NCBI GenBank assembly: GCA_021234155.1 | Contig: JAJEKV010000002.1 | Coordinates: 22,460,942 to 22,524,941, forward strand | Origin: Isoetes taiwanensis | Taxonomy: Eukaryota > Streptophyta > Lycopodiopsida > Isoetales > Isoetaceae | Reading direction: 5' to 3' | DNA: 64,000 nucleotides | Part shown: one piece after another, positions 44,061 to 55,565 of the stretch | How positions within the stretch are numbered: the first letter of the stretch is position 1 | Layout of the letters: each line of letters opens with the position of its first letter | Program-made: the position numbers and the translations under genes | Notes under the pieces: generated by a model | Database searches by the model: none | What the model saw: the letters and a program-made list of their open reading frames with translations, nothing else | What the model was told of the DNA's origin: nothing

Positions 44061-47000
44061 ATCAGCGAGGTTGAGTACTCAGCGAAAAGAAAGAAAAATT
44101 AAGAGCAGCGAAAAAGCGAGGATCATAAAAGCAACCAAATTACCTTTGGAATAGCAAAGATGTTGTATTCAAGGATTGAAGAGACATCACAAAATTATGA
44201 ACAAAATTGTCAAAATGTAGTACATTTGACGGTATGCAATGCACTAAGTTTTTCCTTTGTACATATATACCTTATCCCAACAAACTTACATTTTAGAGCT
44301 AAGTGGATGCATCTCATCCTCATTTCGTTTAGGCGGCGAGGGGATCGCCAGGCTGTTAGTATCCCCGGCCTCCTCTCCAAAGCTGGATGTGCCGAATAAT
44401 CCTCTTCATCAGCATCCTGCTCGGTGGAATCTTAAATCATGTCTGCGGAAGAGTTTTCGTCGTTATCCAATCCACATCTTGCAACCTCAACAACTTTTGA
44501 GATTCAGCCACATAACAGTGCTTCTGCAGTTAAACGAGAATCATAATATAACACCTTCACTTCAAAGAGTCTATGACTCCTACCGCGTTGCCCCGTCTTA
44601 GTTCTCTTCCCATCGTTCTGACAACCTCATGGTATAAATCACTTAAATGCATTAATTCCACTTGTTCTCATCCCGGTGTACTTTTAGTTTTACGGGATGC
44701 CATCCTCTCGAGATTCACGTCCACTATTTTGTAACCCAAAATGGCTTCCCACTCTCATCATCATCCAATTTTGGGAAAGCTACAACATTCCCTCTTTGAA
44801 TCTGGGCTGATAGGAACTCTAACGGCTTTGTTGTGCCATGCGTCTAGGGCCATATGCGTCACTCTATCATCTTCATACGAGCTGGAACGAGTAAGTTCTG
44901 TTCCAATGAATTTTCATTTTGTGCGACACTTGTTAGTTTGTTTTCAGTTGACCAATTGAGAATATTTACAGGTGCGATCTTGTGACATGGCATGGAGGCG
45001 ACTCATGTATTGTTGAGCAAAAGCGAGGAGCCACCATGAAGTATGCGCTTCTCTAAAATGGTTAAAAGCATGACAAGATGTAATTTCAATTACCAAAATA
45101 GAGCTTGTCTGGATTTGAAAAGGCTCTCCTTCTTCTTATACTTGCTTGACTTCTTTTCAAGCTTTTTAAAGAGATTTGCTCTGCTTTGAGAGCATGAGAG
45201 TAATGTCGAGATAAGCTCGAATGATTTGTATTCCATACTGGCGTTGCCACTCAGCCGATGCTTGTATTTTCTTGCCCCTTGTGGGCTAAACCCCATCTTT
45301 AAGGCAGGATTTTGATGGAGTGTGAGGCGTGATATTTTTGGGGCTCAGTAGCATGGTGACCTAACGGGTCTCAATAGCATAGTGACCTCGGTTCTTTGAA
45401 AATCATAAGTCTCTCATTTAACAACTCGATTTCAGGGCGAGGATTGTAGGATTCTTGGATAATATCAATCATTAACGGGGCTGGACTTCTTTTCTTCGGG
45501 CAAGGCGTTTGGAGAACCTGCCAAACATCAGTCAATTTGATGCGTGTGTGTGCCCAACAAGAAGAAAACCAATCTTCACTTTCTTGAAAATCTGTTTTAC
45601 CTCAACAAGGCATAGCGATCGCGTGAAATGATGCTTAAGTTCTTATTCTCTCGTTGTGTTGTCAAGGCGGAGAGTCTGAGCCCAGTGGTAAATGCTCGGA
45701 CTAGAAGAATGTTATTATAAGATTAGTGAGATTAGGATCGATATGAATGTTTGGGATGGATTTAAGAAAGTCTTGCAAAGAAAGTTTTCCATTGAAGACC
45801 ATAGCATTCTTTGCTGTCACAGTGTATAAAGTCTTCTTCTGGAGCATCCTTGGGCACATTGACAAAGTGTGGCGAGTTGTTTTTGTCCATTCCATCAATG
45901 ACAAATTACATAGGTGAGAGGATGTTCAAGTGTTTTTTCGTGTAACTTTATCGGCTTTCTCCTCTCGGGAGATTATTTATTCTCGACGTTGCATTAAGCT
46001 TCTCTTGTTATGCGAGAGAAAAAATATAGTTAGAAGGAATCTAATGAGTATGACAACGAGAACTCGGGAAGCTTACTTTTAATGTGTTGTGTCCTCGCAA
46101 TGCGTTGAGCTTTTAATTAGAACATGTAGCACAAGCGGACATACGATTGCTTTCTAGGAATGGGTGCGAGTAAGGAATTCCTTTCCATAATGTCTAGTAA
46201 AGTAAGAAGTCGCATACATACCTTCCTGGCTTCCAACACACAAGTCTTTGTAGTTGTTATGGAAGCCTCCCCTCACGTTTAGTAAAGGTTATCACTTAAA
46301 TGTAGTACATTGCAAAATTTTGTTAGAGTAGAGTTCTCACTTAAGAATATTTGAAGAAGCCTTCCATCCAAGAAACACATTGAAGTGCATGAATTCTTGA
46401 AGAGACACCTCATTGGTAGTAGTCATTGATGCAGGTTCTTGTCTAGCCGTTTCTTCAATGTATAAGTCTTCTGCTTTGCCTAAAGCATGAATCATTTTAA
46501 AAAGCCCTTGACAAACCATACATGCCTTGTTTGTACGAAAACTTATCACCCTACGTCTGGTCTAATGTTCCGTGCTAAGTAGCCTGTTTGTTCTAAATGG
46601 AGTCATGGAAACATGAATTGTGTCTAAGGAGACAATTCACCGAGGAGACCAATGCAGCGTGTTGAAGCGGCGCTACGGTAACAAGTATTTTGTGTGAGTT
46701 GTATAAGTTCCCTCGTCAAAATCAGATTTTCAGCCCCATCTTTGTAAGGAGTCACAAGCCTTCTTGTGCAAGTCGTTTGAGGTTAGCGACTACATGAGGA
46801 GCTTTGAACTTCCCGAACAAAGAAGAGTATCTTTAGTCTTGCTTCTGTCTCATCCCGAAAAGATCTACCACGGGGTGTTTCTTCATGGAACGCGAGAACT
46901 ACATGAGACATTAGAGGAAATTTGAGATCTCATTTCATCATAAGAATCCTCCAATAGAATGGCTTACCCTCTGTGCTTGCAATTAATGCGGCACCAACAA

Positions 47001-48000
47001 CTTCATTGTACATTTGTTTCCCCCAACTTTTGATCCACTTGTCCAAAATGTTAGCGTTTGTTGCATTAGATGCGGAATGAAAAGATCTTTCAATGATATA
47101 TGGTTATGATGTATTCAATGGTCATATCGTTAACCTTAAAAAATATGATTTTTTGCTTGTTTATTCACTATATTTGTAAGATGTATGATGGTTATCACTA
47201 GATAGATCTTGTGAGAGCGAACACATTGTGCTACAAAAGTTTTTGAATGAAGTTACGGATCAAAACTGCATAATGAAAAAATAATGTATTAAGAGATTAG
47301 TTCGCGGCTGCATTAATTCTGGTACCCTGTCTTTGGAATGAGATATCTTTGGAGCTCTTCTCTTATTGGAGCCAGTTTAAAAAACTGACATGGCATTTTA
47401 AGCACATCCTTAATGGGACAAAATGTGATCTCATTTTCCTCCTAATATGATTCTTCAACAAATAAGAAGCGGTAAAATTATGAGCTGATGTTGCCTTAAA
47501 ATACGGGACCTTAATGGAAGATTATATATACGGGAAAGAGTGAATTTTAGGTTGGTAGGCGTAATTGAAGGCTCTATGCTGTGGCATAGAACAGGGGAAT
47601 TGCAAACTAACCGCAGCTAAAAATAGGATGGAGCGTTGGAGCTCACGGGAGGGTTGGAAGTAGAAGTGGAAACGGAGGAAGTAGCCAGCGTTCAAGTGCG
47701 AAGTGGGTGGAGTGGGCCCGAGAGCGGGGAGGGGTAGCTGCGTCGGGTACTAGAGGGATTGGGTGGGCGATTGTGGTGGAAAGCTTGATTACGCGGTGGG
47801 TGAAGATGAATCAACATCATTGTCTAGTGAACACACCACTGTAGAAAGAGGAACTAAATCACCCATTTGGCCGAGGAGGGTGAACACACCACACATGGAG
47901 GAAGCCGTCATGGACGATAATTTTGTGGCCATTCAAAAGCTTTACAGTAAGCTGGTGGGTGACGTGCCATTTTATCACGGTGTATAGAGACTAACAGAGG
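44061..48000. other. gene-poor region
   Basis: No coding sequence, RNA gene or clear transposon recognised on either strand over about 4 kb. The open frames are short and overlapping. Confidence 0.4.
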
Positions 48001-48007
48001 TATTGCC

Positions 48008-48569
48008 GGTATAAATTTATCTGGCTTTCTCATGAAGAGGCAAGAATCGATATACACACCTCTATGAACAGACAGCTCGCTGTCGCGAAAAGCAAAACCG
48101 AAAAGAAGAAGTCTTAAAAATACACTTCCCTACTATTTATAAGTTGGAGTTGAAGCTCATGATCGCCTTAAATACTTGACCTCTTTGACCTTTGCATCAA
48201 CTCCTCTAGACCTCTGTATACCACAATGTACGTAAATATCCAGCGACACGGTTTTAGTTTGGTAAAATTTTTATTCTACTAGTCTTTTGAAATAAACTCT
48301 AGTTTAATACCACGATTATAAATTGCTCTGAGTACTTAGTGATGCAAACCAGCGATTAATGTGGTGACTCGAATGGGTATAAATTTATATTGTGTAACAC
48401 TGTATTGTATAGAATTTATGCAGTAGGAACCCGCGAAAGGCGTATATAGGCGGCTCGCGGTATAAATTTATCTTGTCCAGGGTACTCCGCGGTACCGAAT
48501 TCCTCTTAAAATCCAGGGTAATAAATATAAATTTATACCGTTCGAGTGCTCATGGTATAAATTTATACC
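48008..48569. repeat. cluster of GGTATAAATTTATACC palindromes, group 1
   Basis: Copies at about 48008-48020, 48376-48391, 48459-48472, 48526-48539 and 48554-48569. The last is a perfect 16-base palindrome, GGTATAAATTTATACC. The others keep GGTATAAATTTAT or its mirror. Confidence 0.85.
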
Positions 48570-50878
48570 GTCTGGATAAATTTTGGCAAAAATTTAGGGC
48601 GTATTACCAACGATTACAGAAGAATGCTTTATGTGAAGAAAAACGAGCCTCAAAATTTATCACGCGCTTGATATCCAGCCAATGTTTGGCACTTTACTCG
48701 GCTGTTTTTGCAGCTCGGTGTTGTTTTAAAGAAAAAGGCCAGCGTTACGCCGGAGATGAGATCTTTCGGCATATGAAGGATACAGTTCGTGCATGCCGGG
48801 GTGCGGCAAATCTCCCTCGAGATGCTTATTTGTACATGCAGCAACAAGCGAAGCGAGCCAAATGCAAATGAGACTGTGCAGGTGTGGAGAGTAATAGTAG
48901 CGGCATGCATTACGAGCGAGATAAACTTTACTTGAAAACTCGAGATCGTGGGAGGTGGATTCAATGTTGTTTAAAACCATTTTGTACAAAATACCTCTAT
49001 AAAATCTTCTACGCGTTTTAAAGTTTTATGATTTGGTATGGCCAAAAACAAAATTGCACATTCTTTTACCTTTGCTTTGTGGACATATTTGCTGCAAGGT
49101 AGCATGACAACAAAATTAAATGAGAAGCTTATGCGCTGTTAGAAACTATTAAGTTCAAGTACAAAATATCATAGCTATTTTGCCCTTGAGAGCTCTTAAG
49201 AAGTTAGGAAAAACATTATTATAGAGGTTAAGATATATAAGAATTCTATACAAAAGATAAATATGAAAGCTCAAGAATATAAACATATTTGGATTAAAAA
49301 TCATAGTCTAAGGATTTTTTAAAGATTTTTATAAGGATTTTTAAGGATTTTAAAAATTTTAGCGTGTTTTATATAAAATACGTTTTTGAATTTTCCAAAA
49401 ATTTTAAAAAATCTTCAAAAAATCTTAAAAAGCGTTTAAAGCGTCACCGAGGATTTTGGCCATTATAACAACATTGGGTGGATTACCTTCTCTCCTCACG
49501 ATGTTGAGAATATCAATGTGCAAGCCTAAGGACATTCAAGAATGCATTTGATAATAATAAAGCATAGCATGTAAGTATAGAGTTCCTGGCTGTGACTTGA
49601 TTTCGCTTTCATATAAATTCATCTTGTCGTATGCTCAAAACATTTCTTCACGAGGACATTGTTGACATTTTGGCATGATTATCCCTCTGCGACAAAAAGT
49701 AATGGTAAAAGGGCATGTGGTATCCCGCGTGTCAAAGAGATTGAACAAAGCAAGTGAGGCAATGAGGAAGAAGAGAGGAGGTTAGTGGTCAAACCCTCTA
49801 AAAGACACGCAACATCTAGAACGCGAGAAACTAAAAACGAAGAATATAACCAAAACCTTAACCATTGAGGAATCGAAGCTTTGAAGAAGCTGGAGGCGGA
49901 ACATAGTGCTAAAAACCGGTGACGGATCTGGCGCCTTGCTGAAAAAGGTCAATAAGCAAAGTTGTTAAAACAAAACCATTTCATTGTCCATGGAGCACAA
50001 TTAAGAGGCCTCCTAAGAGCGAGAATGGTGTGAGGTTGCTTCAGAGTGAGGGAAGCTTTATGCTTTGCGCGTATTTGCTATCTTAAAGCGAGGAGAATGC
50101 GGAGGAATCACATACGCGCTGTCCCTTCGGTGGTACCGTCAGCGAGATCAGATTCAAGAACTCTCGAGACTACAAAGCTCTTTTTGAAAGATTACACATG
50201 TGCTGGCTTTGAAACGCTTTCTGATTCTCTGGCCGCCAAAGAAGGTTGTGAGAAGCGCGAGAATGAAGTTGGAAAGTGTGGAAGGCACACATTTATGTTG
50301 GGATTGGTAGATGGAAGAAGCTAGAAGTAGTAGCGGTGAGCCACAACTTAGACAACAACTTCGAGGTTGAAGATGAGCTTAATTGATAAAATTACGTTTT
50401 ATGCATAGAGGTTTGTGGAGTTTAAAACAAGCATGGTGAGGACTTTAAAAGCAGAAAAATATATCTAATTCTGAAGGGTTTTATTATCCACAGAATGGCA
50501 TACTTCGCCAACCGGATAAGAAGCCTCACATGACACGTGAAACTATTAAAACAGCCTGCGCAAGCACCACCTTCAGGGTAGCCAATTGAGTTCTTAACTT
50601 GTATGGGGCACTACCGTGCGTGCAATTACTCCACCTGACACCATGATGAGCTATACCATTTAGGTTCTAGGTTTCTCACAATAGCATGTGGATTTTTGGA
50701 TCGTAGTCATCGGCAGCGATTTTCCCGAATTGTGGTTTTAATCTGGGCCGCGTGATTATAGTTTGTGAAGCGGTCCCTTGTTAGGACCGGTCGTTTACAA
50801 TATAATGGGGTCCCATAACCGATTGGTTTAAAATGGACATTAAATTTCTTCTTTCTTCAACTATACTTCGATGTTTCG
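48570..50878. other. gene-poor region
   Basis: A 132-codon plus-strand frame at 48473-48871 has no recognisable domain and begins inside the palindrome cluster, so I do not call it a gene. A/T homopolymer-rich sequence at 49310-49445 forms short inverted repeats (AAAGATTTTT, AAAAATCTT). Confidence 0.4.
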
Positions 50879-51432
50879 GTATAAATTTATACTATGAAGC
50901 GCCGGTATACAAATTTATGCATTAGGCGTCTGAACTACTGTCTTTACTTAATTATTATGGCGTGGAAATGTGGGTTAAGCCAAATTCTCTAGGAGTAGAC
51001 CCTCACGTTGTTCCGTGGGACTATTTCTTTTAAGGAATGAAAGGTTTTGGTTGATGTACAAACAACTACATGGCTGGCTACTGTTTCTTTCCATTTCTCT
51101 CACGAATTCCGATTTTACCTTCAATTAAGCCAAATTCACAGTTTAGAATTTGTCTTTAAATTCACCTTGCATCGCGATCTCTTGTAATGATTTTGGCAGT
51201 GCTGAGGCCTACGCTATAATAGCCGTGGCGGAGGCATACGGTAACTCAAATCATCTAAAAAGATATCATTCTAATAAGAAGACAGGTAGACCAATGCGGC
51301 ACATTCCATGTCCGGAGATAACCGATTGAAAATTTCTTTGAATGTGTCGGGTAAAGAGGGCAAAATATAAGGTAAACTGGTGCTCACGGTATAGAATTAT
51401 ACCACCAACATTAGTCGTATAAATTTATACTA
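50879..51432. repeat. cluster of GGTATAAATTTATACC palindromes, group 2
   Basis: Copies at 50879-50893, 50904-50920 (one inserted base), 51388-51403 (GGTATAGAATTATACC) and 51416-51432. They come in close pairs 25-28 bp apart. A further single copy lies at 53142-53156. Confidence 0.8.
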
Positions 51433-54040
51433 AGATTACTTTTCGTTGCATTAGGTTTTTAGGTGTAGGATTTACAAGAAAAATTTTTGTATGTTCAAAA
51501 GATAATTGGCCCAGAAAAGAACAAACAGCGGCATGGGCAAGAAAACAAAAAGAAAAACCTGAGAGGCCAAACCTAAAAAAATATGAGCATTGTGCCATGG
51601 GCTAACCCGAGGGAATAAAAACAAAGAAATAATTGTCGAGGGCTTGCAAAGAGTTTTACACTTGATGAAATGGCAAAAGCCAAGGCGTGAATTCTCATGC
51701 CATTTACAAGAGTTCTTTTTGTCATTTTGTAATTAGGATTCCTCTATTTCATTCACCGATCAAAAGACGGCTATTATTGCACTTTCGTCGACTTATAAAA
51801 CTTAAGCTAAACTAGAGTGCCGGGAGGTACAACTTCTTTACCACACGGAAGTAAACCGAATGACCATTCATAAAGAGAGCATCTGGCGGCGTCAACTTTG
51901 AGTGGTGAGTGCGTAAACTTAGACTCATCTTGAGGTGGCTTCTTATTGTATGTTGTTTCACAGAGGAACAAAAGAAGGCCTACCAGGGAGTTTGAATCTG
52001 GATTGGAGAGCAAAAGAAGAAAGAGCCTGATTAGAAAGCCATAGAACAAGGCTTAAAACAAGTTTGCAACAAGGGCTTTCGGGAGTGACTATGGAAGATT
52101 TACCATCTTCATCGGGATTATTTAGCCTAAAGTAATTCATAGTACTGAGAAAGCGCAGACGTTAGGTAGAAGCAAGGCTTCACTATGCATTCTTTGACAT
52201 ACCTTACGGGTTTAAGATAAGGGAACTGATCTCTTTTGATGATAGAGCCTTCTACTTTATTCAGATCGAGAATTCTTGGAAGGCACGAAAGAAGTTACCT
52301 TGTCTTCCCATTAGTGTCATTGTTTTCCACTCTAGGACTTGCAAACAATATGTAGTGAAATATGGATCACGTTTGCAATGCTGGCTTGAAATTATATCAC
52401 AGTAAGTCTAGAGCCTTTGCGAAATTTTCAGGGCTATCACAGATCTGCTTTGTTTTTCTAACTTCCTCTTTCAGGTTGAAAACAGATATAAAAGTAATTG
52501 GAGGTCCTAGGCTGAGGATTTAGGTACATGAGCACTTCCACACTTAGGGTATTATAGTGTAGACACCAAGAAAACCATGGTGCGCACTTTAATGGCAACA
52601 GAAGAAATCATCTCCTTGTAATGCCTTCAATTTCTATTTGTATTTACCAAAAGTTAAAAAGATCCTCCACTTACGTCGAATGCGTAGTTTCTCACTACCA
52701 AAAACCATGAGACTAATTAACAACGATGCGATTGGTTCTCGCCCGGAGTGACTGTTGATACATTTTCTGGAACTAACACCACGACGTTTGTAAATTTTGT
52801 AGCGTGGTGTCGTTGATATAGATATGGATAAAATGGTTTTCATAAGAACTAGAATAGTTGTAGGTCTTTTCTGATGAGCGAGGAACTTGGTGTTAAGAGA
52901 ATGGAAGTTAAAGGCACTACAGCGAGTATAGCCTCTATCCGCGGGGATGCGTGATGACAAGGTTGAGTTAAGTTGATCTTGTGAGCCTTGATTACAAGAG
53001 CGAACGCGAGAGGAGAAACCCTGGAAATTTAAGCAAGCATTGTCTCAGTCAAGTGTTGTCTCAAGAAGATGAACAAAAGAGGGATGAGAGCCAGTAGGCT
53101 GGGATGATCCACCACTTAACAAATAATATTGCCTTGTTGTCGGTATAAATTTAGACATTGGGCTTATTATAAATTGCTCTGCAGCTCTTTCTATATTATT
53201 TTATTAAATTTAATGGGTGATTTTAAGTTTGTTCTCTTGTATATTGTCCTTTTTGTTTTGTAGTTCTATGTCAACTTGGATTTTGTGTAGGAACATATAT
53301 TTCTTTGCCTCGCATGCTTTGCAATCACAAAAATTGTGTACACACAAACATGAAAGAGAACCTCTTTCAAGAAACCTCAATTGCGTCCCGGTATTTCAGT
53401 TGCTCTCCTAAAAGTTCTTTTGCCCCAAAAATGGCCTTTTTTTGTATTGATTTTTGTAGCATATTTTCATTAAAAATTTGTTTTTCATATTGGTCTTGCA
53501 AAAGCTGTACTTAGTATCTAAATTGCCTCTATTTTGGCTTCATTTTAAAAAGTTTCTAATATTATTTAAGGGAATCTCTTTCAAATGCACTTCTTAAATG
53601 AGTGTAGTTTTCAATTTTGAAACGTTATTTATTTAGGATAAGTTATGCTTGGCTACTATTAATGTACTTAGACCAGCCTAGCAATACTATTTAGCATCAA
53701 GCTTATAAGTTCTCCCATCTAGCATACTGAGCTATTACTTCTGATTAGTAGAAGAATGCGGCAATAATTCTTCGAAGAACCTGCAGGAATAGCACGCATC
53801 GTGAAACTCCACATACATACATGAAGGTTTTAGTTATCTTTGGGGACATAGGAATATATTTGCGAATGGCTCTCGTTATACACTGATACGAGATATGGAC
53901 CCGGAGATAACGCGCCTCTCCACATATGGCATAATCTGAATCATCCCCAATAAGGATTTCTTTCCTCCCATCTTTCCTTGAAAGTGAAGTGAAAGTGTTT
54001 ACCTAACGAGGACATATCTTGGAGTTATCAGTCATAAAAT
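51433..54040. other. gene-poor region
   Basis: No gene recognised; one palindrome copy at 53142-53156. Confidence 0.4.
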
Positions 54041-54043
54041 TTA

Positions 54044-54720
54044 TCAGAATCTCAGCGGATGGAGTGTGCTTCCTTGTCGCCTGACATGCTTATGCTTAAC
54101 TTTTTCATGAAGGGCCTTGTCATTATCTTTTACATAGCGGTTTGGGCATGCCTTTGCAAAGTGACCAGGCTGCTTGCACTTATTACATAACCCTTTTCTT
54201 TTTAGAAAGCGAGAATTAGATTTTCTAGGAGACTTACTTGCATACACTTTGGACTCCATACTATTGCTTGCTTCTGCCTTGCCCTTATCTCCTCTAATTA
54301 CATCACTCCAGTGTTTAGGGCCCTGAGATTTCTACTTTGGCAAACATCCCAATGATGAAGAATCATTTGCTTTCAACTTCCTCTCTTCCTCAAGTAATGA
54401 AGCTATTACTTGGCCTAATGTGAGGCCTTGGATGGTGCAAAGTGGATTCTTGCATAGGTATATTGGAGAGAGGCTATTGAACAAACTGCCTTGCATCTTC
54501 ATCACCCTTTTGCATTAATGCACGCTGGGCTGGTTGCCAACAGTGATCTCATATGATTGATGTGTTGGCGGATCATCTCCTTCATTCATGTGAAGATCAA
54601 AGTTGGCTTCTTCAAGATCATTTTAGAGTGTTTTTGCACATTGCTCCAAAATCTTCTCTAGAGTCACCACAAATTTCACAGCGATTTAAAGAAAAATCAT
54701 GATGGACCTACTTGAATCTC
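54044..54720 (-). mobile_element. Ty1/copia gag relic with CCHC zinc knuckle, minus strand
   Basis: 54259-54044 encodes KSNSRFLKRKG then CNKCKQPGHFAKACPNR, a standard CX2CX4HX4C knuckle. Upstream on the same strand, 54430-54300 reads QALTLGQVIASLLEEERKLK and GPKHWSDVI in other frames, as in the segment before the knuckle in copia gag. Protease and pol are absent. Confidence 0.75.
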
Positions 54721-55440
54721 CAAGGGGCCAAGGCGGGTCATGCATTTGTGGCTCTTCTATTCTTTGCATCCATGATTTCTTCTCGAGGCCATCGACATAA
54801 CTTTATAGAGATCCTTCTCAATCAATGAACTTCATTTTACACACTTACCCCAAGTGTAGTTCTTGCTTGGGAAAACTTCTCCGTGATATGCACCCACTTC
54901 CACTTGCATGCGTGATCTCCATTCTCTGATTGTGTTCACGATTTTTCTTTGGAATTTGGAGTTTCTAAAGACAACGACCCTTATTTTACTTGCTGTTGTC
55001 TTTCCTTACATTGATCAATTTCTTATTCAAAAGCTCTCCATTTGCCTTTAGATTAGCATACCAAAGCCTCACGAAGATTGATGCGCCTCTCTGTTCTTCT
55101 TTGAGATCGATTACATCTATACTGATATCTAATCTTTGTTTATCAATGATGTCGGACACTTTCTCAAATCTCTTTTTCTTTAGTAAGATGAATCAGACCC
55201 AAACTCAATTTCCATCATCACATAATACGCGATCATCTTATGACTAAGAACCAGTATTTTAATCCAATTGATGAGGAAATATACACGAAGGACAGCTTTT
55301 GAAAGCAAAGATTTTGTACCCGCCCAAGTTTATGCAGTTGATGACATCCACATTATCAAAACATTATCAACATTGAGGGCCATTAGTTGCAACAAATGAT
55401 ATTGCAAATTCTCCAGAATTTTATGCTATCATGTTTCATA
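54721..55440. other. spacer, possibly further gag debris
   Basis: Weakly protein-like minus-strand sequence, continuing the gag relic in broken frames, cannot be assigned with confidence. Confidence 0.3.
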
Positions 55441-55448
55441 TTGATGTA

Positions 55449-55565
55449 TTGGGGAATGGAAGGGGGGACTCCCTTTCCGGTTTGGAAGGGGCCCCGGCCG
55501 GTAACTTGACCAGGGAGGGTCCCTTCCAAGCCCAGGAAAGGAGGACCCCCTTTTCATTCCCCCAA
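55449..55565. repeat. GC-rich foldback element
   Basis: Left arm from 55449 (TTGGGGAATGGAAGGGGGGA, then CTCCCTTTCCGG and TTTGGAAGGGGCCC) pairs with the right arm ending at 55565 (GGGTCCCTTCCAAGCCC, then GGAAAGGAGGACCCCC and TTTTCATTCCCCCAA). The arms are about 45-50 bases with a centre near 55500-55514. The surrounding DNA is AT-rich, so the element stands out. It is likely a small non-autonomous DNA element or hairpin; no target duplication was confirmed. Confidence 0.8.

Noticed and set aside
44160-44601. Two overlapping plus-strand frames
   Set aside because: They shadow each other and show no family similarity; the adjacent copia relic is on the other strand and ends before them.
48473-48871. 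132-codon frame as a protein-coding gene
   Set aside because: It starts within the palindrome cluster, overlaps minus-strand frames of similar length and has no recognisable motif.
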